A DNA stretch of 7,280 nt from DATAAM01 sp036260075 (GTDB lineage: Bacteria; Actinomycetota; Acidimicrobiia; Acidimicrobiales; JAHWLA01). The position numbers were made by a program, and so were the translations under genes. The stretch is taken from assembly GCA_036260075.1 (NCBI GenBank), contig DATAAM010000130.1:1-7280 (forward strand), given 5' to 3'. How positions within the stretch are numbered: position 1 is the first letter of the stretch; each line of letters starts with the position of its first letter. This document shows, in pieces, positions 1 to 6,262 of the stretch. The notes beneath the pieces are model-generated. The model searched no databases and was not told where the DNA came from. It saw only the letters and a list, made by a program, of their open reading frames with translations.

Positions 1-38
1 GTCCGCCGATAGCGCGCTACAGCGCGGGGTCGGCGGAC
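1..38. terminator. Two-part hairpin at the left window edge, covering the stop codon of the last gene
   Basis: gtccgccga (1-9) pairs perfectly with tcggcggac (30-38). Inside it cgcgct (13-18) pairs with agcgcg (21-26), leaving symmetric 3-base internal loops (10-12 and 27-29). On the minus strand the structure holds the last six codons and the TAG stop (17-19) of the toroid-protein gene. It would be a very stable GC-rich hairpin and could act as a terminator without a U-tract, or as a 3' stabiliser. The bases after it on the minus strand lie outside the window, so a T-tract cannot be checked. The pairing is seen directly; the role is inference. Confidence 0.5.
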
Positions 39-1060
39 CAGAACGGGGAGGGGTCGGCGTCGAGGTCGAGGCCCGCAGGCAGGCCGTCGCCCCGGAACAG
101 GCCCGCAGCGGGGGTGAGGCCGAACAGCGCGTCGGCGGCCAGCACCACGGCGGCGGCGGTGTAGCTGCTGCGCTCGCCGCCCGGGAAGTGGACGGCCTGC
201 GGGTAGACACAGCCGGTCCAGTACATGCCGTCGTCGTGACGCAGGTGCTGCGCCCAGGCGAACAGCGTGCGGGCATGGTCGTGCAGCCCCACGGCGTCGA
301 GGGCCATCACGCACTCGGCCGTCTCGGCGGCGGTGACCCACGGCCGGTCCGAGACGCACCGCACCCCGAGCCCGGCCATCACGAACGTGTCCCACTGCTC
401 CAGCAAGCGGGCCTGGCCCGCCACGCCGCGCACGGCGCCGCACAGCACCGGGTAGTACCAGTCCATCGCCCAACGCTCCTTGGGCTCGAAGGCCTCGGGC
501 GCGTATGCGATCGCATGCGCCAGGCGGCCCGCGGCCAGCTCCCAGTCGGGCCGCTGCCGGCCCAGCCGGTCGGCGGCGGCGGCTCCGCAGCGCAGGCTCA
601 GGTAGATCGACGAGGAACCGGTCAACAGCGCGAAGCGGCCCGGTGTCAGGTCGGGCTCGATGCACCAGAGGATCTCGCCGGTCGGTCGCTGCAAGCGCAC
701 GACGAAGTCGAGCGCCCGCTCCACCGTGGGCCACATCGACCGGAGGAAGCCTTCGTCGCCGGTGACGAGGAAGTGGTGCCACACGCCCACGGCCACGTAG
801 GCGACGACGTTGGTGTCGAGCCGGTAGTCCTCCACGTCGTCGGCCGTGTAGTAGTTGAACCACGAGCCGTCGTGGTTCTGCGTCTCCGCCAGCCATGCGT
901 ACGCCCGCTCGGCCTCGGCGCAGCGCCCGCCGACGGAGAGCGCCATGGCCGTCTCCACGTGGTTCCACGGGTCGCAGTGCCCGCCGGGGAACCACGGGAT
1001 CATGCCGCTGGGCAGTTGCAGGGCGGCGATGCCGTCGACGGTGGCGACCGAGTCGATCAC
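17..1060 (-). CDS. Alpha/alpha-toroid protein, six-hairpin glycosidase or 'prenyltransferase'-like
   Basis: This 347-residue protein is mainly helical and shows the spaced hydrophobic and aromatic pattern of an alpha/alpha barrel. Notable segments are IPWFPGGHCDPWNHVE (21-36), NHDGSWFNYY (62-71), RLDTNVVAYVAVGVWHHFLV (80-99) and TGDEGFLRSMWPTVERALDFV (100-120). The last strongly resembles GH15 glucoamylases and glycogen-debranching-type six-hairpin glycosidases. HFPGGERSSYTAAAVVLAADAL (291-312) closes the barrel. No signal peptide or membrane helix is seen, so it is probably cytosolic. Proteins of this kind beside a GT4 enzyme and a methyltransferase are often labelled 'prenyltransferase' in actinobacteria, because terpene cyclases and prenyltransferases share the fold. 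Neither activity can be confirmed here. It may hydrolyse, bind or trim the glycan made by the neighbouring enzymes. The GTG start overlaps the methyltransferase stop by 4 bases (GTGA), implying coupled translation. I am sure it is a gene, but not of the reaction. Confidence 0.87.
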   Translation of the reverse strand: MIDSVATVDGIAALQLPSGMIPWFPGGHCDPWNHVETAMALSVGGRCAEAERAYAWLAETQNHDGSWFNYYTADDVEDYRLDTNVVAYVAVGVWHHFLVTGDEGFLRSMWPTVERALDFVVRLQRPTGEILWCIEPDLTPGRFALLTGSSSIYLSLRCGAAAADRLGRQRPDWELAAGRLAHAIAYAPEAFEPKERWAMDWYYPVLCGAVRGVAGQARLLEQWDTFVMAGLGVRCVSDRPWVTAAETAECVMALDAVGLHDHARTLFAWAQHLRHDDGMYWTGCVYPQAVHFPGGERSSYTAAAVVLAADALFGLTPAAGLFRGDGLPAGLDLDADPSPFWSADPAL

Positions 1061-1746
1061 GGCGCCTTCGCTCCGTAGAGCACCACGCTCTTGCCCAGCA
1101 CTGGGTTGAGCACTCGGTCGGCGACGCGCGTGACCGCAGGGGCCGACGTGATGTCCCACACCAACAGCCGGTGGTAGGCCCGCACGAGGGGGTGGTCCTC
1201 GTTGCGCACGCCCACGGCGCACTTGAGCCACCAGTAGGGGGAGTGGAGCGCATGCGCGTGATGACGGCCCGTGAGCCGGAGGCCCGCGTCGCGCAGGCGC
1301 GCCTCGAGCACCCGGCGGCGGTAGATGCGGACGTGGCCTCCTTCGACCGAGTGGTAGTCGTCGGAGAGCGCCCAGTTGAGGAGCTCCGGGCCCCAGCGCG
1401 GCACGGTGACGGCGATGGTGCCACCGGGCCGCAGCACTCGCACCAGCTCGGCGATCGCCGCGGTGTCGCCCGGGATGTGCTCCAGCACCTCCGCCGCGAT
1501 CACGCGGTCGAACGCGCCGTCGGGGAACGGCAAAGCCAGCGCGTCGCCGACCAGCGCGGTGCCCTCGCCGTCGAGCAGGGAGAGCATGGCGGCGACGCCT
1601 TTGATCTCGGTGTCGTCGGCGTCCACCGCGGTGACGCGCGCCCCGCGTTCCACGGCGGCGAACGCGTGTCGTCCCGCACCACAGCCGAGGTCGAGCAGGC
1701 GGTCGCCGGGCTGCAACCCGAGACGGCGGAAGTCGACGGTCAGCAC
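1057..1746 (-). CDS. Class I SAM-dependent methyltransferase
   Basis: This 229-residue protein is a Rossmann-fold methyltransferase of the Methyltransf_11/UbiE-like kind. Motif I is LLDLGCGAGR (17-26), the acidic residue at the end of strand beta-2 is D42 in AVDAD, and GDALALPFPDGAFDRVIAAE (67-86) carries the adenine-side and post-II region. VLEHI (87-91) and LRPGGT (105-110) follow as usual. The C-terminal part (about 130-200), with GGHVRIY and a cluster of aromatic and His residues, probably forms the acceptor pocket; the substrate is not recognisable. The start is GTG at 1744-1746, which overlaps the end of the glycosyltransferase gene by 7 bases (GTGCTGA). It was chosen because the SAM-binding core begins within 15 residues and longer in-frame extensions would run through the glycosyltransferase gene. 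Its stop shares 4 bases (GTGA) with the next start. An O-methylation of a glycan or lipid made with the neighbouring GT4 enzyme is a reasonable inference only. Confidence 0.92.
   Translation of the reverse strand: MLTVDFRRLGLQPGDRLLDLGCGAGRHAFAAVERGARVTAVDADDTEIKGVAAMLSLLDGEGTALVGDALALPFPDGAFDRVIAAEVLEHIPGDTAAIAELVRVLRPGGTIAVTVPRWGPELLNWALSDDYHSVEGGHVRIYRRRVLEARLRDAGLRLTGRHHAHALHSPYWWLKCAVGVRNEDHPLVRAYHRLLVWDITSAPAVTRVADRVLNPVLGKSVVLYGAKAP
1071..1074 (-). promoter_or_regulatory. Ribosome binding site that supports the GTG start of the toroid-protein gene
   Basis: GGAG on the minus strand lies about 10 bases before the GTG at 1058-1060. Together with the GTGA stop/start overlap (1057-1060), it decides the start of the last gene. 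The open frame continues upstream to about 2002, but that extension lies entirely within the methyltransferase and glycosyltransferase genes and has no protein-like composition. Confidence 0.5.
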
Positions 1747-3002
1747 GCGGAGCGCACCCGGGCGATCTCGTCGCGGTACGCGTCGACCGTGCCTTCCGCC
1801 GTCGCCCGCCACGTGAACCGCTCGAGCACCCGGCGGCGCCCGGCGGCACCGATGCGAGCCCGCAGCTCGGGATCGTCGAGCGCCTCGCCGATGGCGGCGG
1901 CCAGCGCGCCCACGTCGCCGGGGGGCACCAGCAGCGCCGTCTCGCCGTCCTCGCCTGCCACCTCGGGGAGCGCGCCGCCGGTGGTGGCCACCAGCGGCAC
2001 ACCGCACGCCATCGCCTCCACGGCCGGGAGCGAGAAGCCCTCGTACAGCGAGGGCACGACGGCCACCTCGGCTTCCGCGTACAGCTCCACGATGCGCTCG
2101 TCGCTCACCCCCGACACGAACTGCACGGCGTCCTCGAGCCCGAGCCGTTCGATCGTCTCCTGCACCCGGCTCTCCGCCCGCGGCTTGCCGATGACCACCA
2201 GCTCGGCCGGTCGCTCGGTGCGAACCTTGGCCACCGCTTCGAGCAGCGGCACCAGCCCCTTGAGCGGCACGTCGGCGCTGGCCGTCGTCATGAGCCGGCC
2301 CGGCACCTTGGGCACGTGGGGCAGCGGACGGAAGCGCGTGTCGTCGACGCCGACCGGCACGATGCGCAGGCGTGTCGGGTCGACGCCCATCTCGGCCACC
2401 GCGTCGGCGCGGGACGACTCCGAGACGGTGAGGACGGAGGGCAGCCGGCGGGCCACGCGCAGCTGCATGCGCACGAAGCCGTACCACCGACGCAAGGTCG
2501 CCTTCCGTCGCAGGGTGCGGGCGTGGGCCAGCTCGAGCCGCCGGTCGACGGTGATCGGGTGGTGCAGCGTGGTGACCAGCGGCCAACCGTCGTCGAGCAT
2601 GCCGAGCATCCCTCGGCCCATGCACTGGTTGTCGTGCACGACGTCGAAGTCGCGGCGTCGCGGGCGCAGGAGCTTGCGGGCGCGCAGGCTGTACGTGAGC
2701 GGCTCGGGGAAGCCGGCCGTGCACATGATCCCGAACTCCAGGAGGTCGATCCACGAACGGAGCTCGCGCAAGCGCGGCACCCGAAAGGGGTCGGGCTGCC
2801 GGTACAGGTCGAGGCTCGGAACTCGCACCAGCTCCACGCCCTCGTCGAGCTCGGGGTAGGGCGGGCCGGAGAACACGGTCACCTGGTGGCCGAGCGCCAC
2901 CAGCTCGCGGGTCAGGTGTCGGGCGTAGACGCCTTGGCCGCCGGAGTGGGGATTGCCGCGGTAGGCGAGGAACGCGATGCGCAGCCTTCCCCCAAGCGAC
3001 AT
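1740..3002 (-). CDS. Family GT4 glycosyltransferase (GT-B fold)
   Basis: This 420-residue protein transfers a sugar from an activated donor with retention of anomeric configuration. The N-terminal half opens with a first Rossmann strand (RLRIAFLAYRG, 6-16) and the glycine loop GGQGVYARHL (21-30) typical of GT4 acceptor-side domains. The C-terminal donor domain begins around residue 235. It carries K248 in VPLKGL and the E-x7-E motif, E321 and E329 in YEGFSLPAVEAMACG. I see no membrane helices, so it is likely cytosolic or membrane-associated. Donor and acceptor cannot be told. The ATG at 3000-3002 is chosen because it directly precedes the first beta-strand; an upstream TTG (3084-3086) would lie inside lnt, and no good ribosome binding site favours either. 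It lies 34 bases after lnt, and its last 7 bases overlap the methyltransferase start. That arrangement suggests it acts in one pathway with the two downstream proteins. Confidence 0.93.
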   Translation of the reverse strand: MSLGGRLRIAFLAYRGNPHSGGQGVYARHLTRELVALGHQVTVFSGPPYPELDEGVELVRVPSLDLYRQPDPFRVPRLRELRSWIDLLEFGIMCTAGFPEPLTYSLRARKLLRPRRRDFDVVHDNQCMGRGMLGMLDDGWPLVTTLHHPITVDRRLELAHARTLRRKATLRRWYGFVRMQLRVARRLPSVLTVSESSRADAVAEMGVDPTRLRIVPVGVDDTRFRPLPHVPKVPGRLMTTASADVPLKGLVPLLEAVAKVRTERPAELVVIGKPRAESRVQETIERLGLEDAVQFVSGVSDERIVELYAEAEVAVVPSLYEGFSLPAVEAMACGVPLVATTGGALPEVAGEDGETALLVPPGDVGALAAAIGEALDDPELRARIGAAGRRRVLERFTWRATAEGTVDAYRDEIARVRSAC

Positions 3003-3024
3003 AGCGGGACAGCGTGGTCGCGCA

Positions 3025-3040
3025 TTGACCGGGTGGTCAA
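3025..3040. repeat. Short inverted repeat between lnt and the glycosyltransferase gene
   Basis: TTGACC and GGTCAA form 6-base arms around a 4-base loop (GGGT on the plus strand). The right arm contains the lnt stop codon (3037-3039), and the structure falls in the only gap longer than 20 bases in the window (3003-3036). It might be a weak intra-operon hairpin or an operator. The arm on the minus strand also resembles a -35 box (TTGACC), but I see no matching -10 at the proper distance. The symmetry is real; the function is a guess. Confidence 0.35.
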
Positions 3041-4467
3041 GTGCCTGGGCGGCGTCGTCGCCACCACGCGGTGACGACCGTCGCAAGGGCAGGCACGAGC
3101 ACCAGCGCGTCGCCGACGCGGCTGTACACGGTGTGCCCGCGGCGCAACGAGACGGTGTCGTGCAGCACCTCTCGACGGCCCAGGACCGAACGCTGTCGCA
3201 CTCGGCCGAGGTGGTCGACGACGGCCGTGTAGCCGGTGGGTGCGGCCTGGAGGACGTCGCGGCCGGTCTCCAGCGCTCGCAGCCGGGCGGCGGCCAGCTC
3301 GACGGTGGGCACCTGGCTGCTGGAGAACGACGCCGCGTTGGTGGGGACGAGGAGCACGTGGCCGCCGGCCCGTACCGCCGCCCGGGCCCGGTCGGCGAAG
3401 AACACCTCGAAGGAGATGACGACCGCGAGGTCGCCCGCGTCGGTCCGGAGCACGCCGGGGCCGCGGCCCACCACCGCGTCGCGAGGGATGACGGACAGGT
3501 CGGCCACCTTGTCGATCAGCGAACGCCCCGGCACGTACTCGCCGAAGGGGACGCGCCGCACCTTCTCGTACCGGTCGCCGGGCTCGCCGTCGGCGTCCCA
3601 CGCGACGGCGGCGTTGGCGAAGCGATCGGCGCCGACGTCCTCCACGACGCCGGCCACCAGGGTGGCGTCGAGGCGGTCGGCCAAGGCCGAGAGCTCCTCG
3701 CCTTCGGCGGTCCGCAGCACCGGCCGCGGCACGTCGACCACGTCCTCGGGCCAGAGCACGAGCTCGGTGCCCGGGCGCACGCCGTCACTGGCGGCCACGT
3801 GCCGATCGAACACCTCGGCCGGATCGGTGTCGACGGCCCGGAAGCCGCGCGGGCCGCCGCCCTGCACGAGGGCGACGTCGACTTGCTCGACCGCACCGCC
3901 GCCGTCCGGGGCCACTGCGCTCAGCAGCCCGACCAGCACGACGACGCCGACGGCCGCCGCCGCCGTGGTCCATCGGCGCCGCGCCGCTTCGGCCGCGACG
4001 GCGCCGACGGCCGCGGCCGCCGCCAGCACCAGCAGCTCCCCGCCCACGCGGGCGGTGGCCCCCAGCGGGCCTGCGACCTGTCCGAGCGGCACGCCGGCCA
4101 TGGGCAGCCCGCCGAAGGGCACCGTCGAGCGCACCGCCTCGGCCAGCACGAGGGCGGCGGGCACCGTCGCCGCCCGCCACCGCCGCGCCGGGGCCAGCGT
4201 CACGCCGCCTGCCACGAACGCCGTCTCCAGAAGGACGACGAGGACGGCGCCGAACGCGTGGAACTCCGTCATCCACCACAGCCCGGGCACGAACATGCCG
4301 AGCCCGAAGGCCACGCCCGCCCACCAGCGCTGTCGTGCCGCCACGTCCTCGGTCGCCCACGTCAACGCGGCCAGGCCGAGGAGCGCGAGCGGCCACCAGC
4401 CCCACGGTGGGAGCGACAGCGCCACCAGCACCCCCGCGCCGAGGCACAGGCCGTGACGGCTACGCAC
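3037..4467 (-). CDS. lnt: Apolipoprotein N-acyltransferase (Lnt) homologue with Ser in place of the catalytic Cys
   Basis: Lnt is an inner-membrane enzyme that moves an acyl chain from a phospholipid to the N-terminal Cys of lipoproteins. This 476-residue protein has the right plan: about six hydrophobic segments within residues 5-186, a nitrilase-type domain from about 195 to 440, and a final membrane segment at about 450-468. The Glu of the catalytic triad is seen in LVLWPED (E241), and the Lys in YEKVRRVPFGEYVPGR (K302, with E310 in FGEYVP). The third position normally reads ICYE or ICFE; here it is ISFE, with S352 (codon TCC, 3412-3414) followed by E354. The rest of the fold is well kept (RALETGRDVLQAAPTGYTAVVDHLGRV, about 397-423, shows the usual C-terminal block). 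So it is either a Ser-dependent variant or a homologue with an altered role. The start is GTG at 4465-4467, 8 bases inside the end of the polymerase gene, with no close ribosome binding site, which fits translational coupling. Confidence 0.9.
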   Translation of the reverse strand: MRSRHGLCLGAGVLVALSLPPWGWWPLALLGLAALTWATEDVAARQRWWAGVAFGLGMFVPGLWWMTEFHAFGAVLVVLLETAFVAGGVTLAPARRWRAATVPAALVLAEAVRSTVPFGGLPMAGVPLGQVAGPLGATARVGGELLVLAAAAAVGAVAAEAARRRWTTAAAAVGVVVLVGLLSAVAPDGGGAVEQVDVALVQGGGPRGFRAVDTDPAEVFDRHVAASDGVRPGTELVLWPEDVVDVPRPVLRTAEGEELSALADRLDATLVAGVVEDVGADRFANAAVAWDADGEPGDRYEKVRRVPFGEYVPGRSLIDKVADLSVIPRDAVVGRGPGVLRTDAGDLAVVISFEVFFADRARAAVRAGGHVLLVPTNAASFSSSQVPTVELAAARLRALETGRDVLQAAPTGYTAVVDHLGRVRQRSVLGRREVLHDTVSLRRGHTVYSRVGDALVLVPALATVVTAWWRRRRPGT

Positions 4468-5371
4468 TCGTTGTGCTCGGCAGTTCCTGCTGGAGCGTCA
4501 GCAGTGGGGCGAAGAGGTCGCCGTGGCGGGCGACGCGGTCGAGCACGGCGTCCCACTCGAACCCGAGTGGCTCGCCCGTCTCCGCGCACGCCTCGATCTC
4601 GTCCCACGTGACCGGCGTCGAGACAGTGGGGCGGGCCTTGGCCCGCAGCGAGTAGACGCACACCGTCGTCTTGTGCTCGTCGTTCTGGCTCCAGTCGATC
4701 AACACCTTGCCCGGCCGCAGCTCCTTCTTCATCGACGACACGATCTCGTCGGGGAAGCGCTTCTCCAGCGACTGCGCCACGGCCAAGGCGAAGTCCTTGG
4801 TGCCCGGCTCGTAGGCCACGGGTGTGTTGAGCGGGATGTAGAGCTGCAGCCCCTTCGAGCCGGAGGTCTTGGCGAACGACTGGAGGTGCATGCGGTCGAA
4901 CAGCCCGCGCAGGCGCAGGGCCACGCGGCAGCAGTCGACGATGTCGGCGGGCGCGCCGGGGTCGAGGTCGAACACCACCATGGTGGGCCGCGTGATCTCG
5001 GCTCCCAACGAGAGCGAGGTGTGCAGCTCCAGCGACGCCAGGTTGGCGACCCAGATCAGCGTGGGCAGGTCGTCGACCACGCAGTAGGGCACGATGCCCT
5101 TGTTGCGGTCGCTCCAGACCTCGGCGGTGTGCACCCACTCGGGCCGGTGCGACGGGCACCGCTTCTCGTAGAAGTGGCCTTGGTCGACGCCGTTGGGGTA
5201 CCGCTTCAGCGTGAGCGGTCGCCCCGCCAGGTGGGGGAGCAGGGCGGGCGCGATGCGGCGGTAGTAGTCGATGACCTGGCCCTTGGCGAAGCCCGCCTCG
5301 GGATAGAGGACCTTGTCGAGGTTCGAGAGCTTGAGGGTGCGGCTCTCGACCTCGACCAGCGTGTCGGCCAC
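4460..5371 (-). CDS. LigD-type polymerase/primase domain protein (AEP superfamily), stand-alone
   Basis: This 303-residue protein matches the polymerase domain of LigD, an archaeo-eukaryotic-primase-type nucleotidyltransferase that fills gaps and adds nucleotides, often ribonucleotides, at DNA ends. The metal-binding motif is FDLDPG (134-139) with D135 and D137; the third acidic residue is D226 in LIDWSQN (224-230). TSGSKG (169-174) is the expected nucleotide-binding segment, and the downstream block DEHKTTVCVYSLRA (231-244) is typical of the family. In motif II the usual His after SGxKGL is Gln (Q176). That Gln variant is one I associate with stand-alone actinobacterial polymerases, perhaps Prim-PolC-like ones, but from memory only. 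The start is GTG at 5369-5371, 6 bases after the ku stop, with AAGG just upstream. There is no ligase or phosphoesterase domain. The 3' end overlaps the lnt start by 8 bases, so lnt translation is likely coupled to it. Confidence 0.95.
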   Translation of the reverse strand: MADTLVEVESRTLKLSNLDKVLYPEAGFAKGQVIDYYRRIAPALLPHLAGRPLTLKRYPNGVDQGHFYEKRCPSHRPEWVHTAEVWSDRNKGIVPYCVVDDLPTLIWVANLASLELHTSLSLGAEITRPTMVVFDLDPGAPADIVDCCRVALRLRGLFDRMHLQSFAKTSGSKGLQLYIPLNTPVAYEPGTKDFALAVAQSLEKRFPDEIVSSMKKELRPGKVLIDWSQNDEHKTTVCVYSLRAKARPTVSTPVTWDEIEACAETGEPLGFEWDAVLDRVARHGDLFAPLLTLQQELPSTTSA

Positions 5372-5377
5372 GAGGCC

Positions 5378-6244
5378 TTACGACGCCTTCTTCTTGGCGG
5401 GCTTCTTCTTCGCCTTCGCCGACTTGTCCGCCTCTTCGGGCACGTCCTCGGCCGTGGGCTTGCGCCCTTCCTTGGCGGCGGCCAACGAGGCCTCGAGCGC
5501 GGCCATGAGGTCGATGACCGGCGCCGGGCGCTCCGGCTCGGCGGGCGCCACGATCTCCTGGCCCTCGGCCTTCTTCTCGATGAGCTCGAGCACCTGCTCG
5601 CGGTAGGTGTCGTGGTAGCGGTCGGGGTCCCAGTCGGCGGCCAGCGAGTCGATCAGCTGCTGGGCCATCTTCAGCTCCCGCTCGCCCACCTGCGTACGGC
5701 CCGTGGGCAGCCCCTCCAGCTCGTCCTGGGGCACCACCTCGTCACCGAAGTTGAGCGTGCTCATCACCAGCGCGTCGCCCACCGGGCGCACGGCCACGAG
5801 GTACTGCTTTGTGCGCATCACGACTGTGGCGATGCCCACCCGACCCGCGTCGCGCATGGCCTCCAGCAGCAGGCGGTAGGGCTTGCCGCCGCGCTCGTCG
5901 GGGACGATGTAGTAGTTGCTGTCGTAGAACAGCGGATCGATCTGGTCGAGCTCGACGAAGTCGCTGATGTCGATGGTGTGGGTGGCCTCGGGGTCGAGCG
6001 TGTCGAGCTCGTCGGGGTCGATCATCACGTACTGGCCGTCGGCGATCTCGTAGCCCTTGGCGATCTCCTCGTAGGGCACCTCTTCGCCGTCGATCGAGCA
6101 CACGCGCTTCTGCCGGACGCGCCCGCCGTCCTTCTCGTGGAGCTGGTGGAAGCGGACGTCCTTCTTTCGGACGGCGGTGAACAGCTTCACCGGCACGTTC
6201 ACGAGCCCGAAGCTGATCGCGCCGCTCCAGATCGAGCGAGGCAT
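5378..6244 (-). CDS. ku: Bacterial Ku, DNA end-binding protein of NHEJ
   Basis: This 288-residue protein is a complete homodimeric bacterial Ku, which encircles broken DNA ends and recruits the ligase and polymerase. The start MPRSIWSGAISFGLVNVPVK (1-20) is the classic opening of the Ku core beta-barrel, so the ATG at 6242-6244 is secure. Further family blocks are the FHQLHEKDGGRV region (32-43), the YE..AKGYE.ADG.YV stretch (58-73), Y.LLLEAM (123-130) and the segment with GERELKMAQQLIDSL (187-201). VIDLMAALEASL (243-254) marks the end of the conserved part. The last 20 or so residues are rich in Lys and Ala (AKAKKKPAKKK), a basic tail of the kind known from other bacterial Ku proteins, where it contacts DNA. 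Length is close to the mycobacterial protein (about 270). It lies between the ligase (18-base gap, with GGGGGA about 10 bases before the ATG) and the polymerase gene (6-base gap). Confidence 0.97.
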   Translation of the reverse strand: MPRSIWSGAISFGLVNVPVKLFTAVRKKDVRFHQLHEKDGGRVRQKRVCSIDGEEVPYEEIAKGYEIADGQYVMIDPDELDTLDPEATHTIDISDFVELDQIDPLFYDSNYYIVPDERGGKPYRLLLEAMRDAGRVGIATVVMRTKQYLVAVRPVGDALVMSTLNFGDEVVPQDELEGLPTGRTQVGERELKMAQQLIDSLAADWDPDRYHDTYREQVLELIEKKAEGQEIVAPAEPERPAPVIDLMAALEASLAAAKEGRKPTAEDVPEEADKSAKAKKKPAKKKAS

Positions 6245-6262
6245 GCGCCTATTGTCCCCCGG

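Noticed and set aside
1061..2002. Upstream extension of the toroid-protein frame, giving a 661-residue protein
   Set aside because: The extra part lies out of frame over the methyltransferase and glycosyltransferase genes and is low-complexity Arg/Pro/Ala sequence. The GTG at 1058-1060 is a better start.
1747..2754. Upstream extension of the methyltransferase frame as a possible fused domain
   Set aside because: It overlaps the well-supported C-terminal donor domain of the GT4 gene in another frame and has no protein-like pattern.
895..2859. Long plus-strand open frame of about 650 codons
   Set aside because: It is opposite the glycosyltransferase, methyltransferase and toroid genes. Its translation is dominated by Arg, Ser, Ala and Thr with no motifs: a shadow frame of high-GC coding DNA.
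3001..3040. Promoter for the glycosyltransferase gene based on TTGACC as a -35 box
   Set aside because: No -10-like hexamer is found 16-19 bases downstream on the minus strand, so it is kept only as an inverted repeat.
2977..4611. Long plus-strand open frame of about 540 codons
   Set aside because: It is antisense to lnt, which shows clear family motifs. The His-, Arg- and Gly-rich composition and lack of any domain mark it as a shadow.
5378..5440. Lys-codon repeats at the 3' end of ku as a tandem repeat or slippage site
   Set aside because: The repeats encode the basic tail normal for bacterial Ku, with varied spacing and no frame change.
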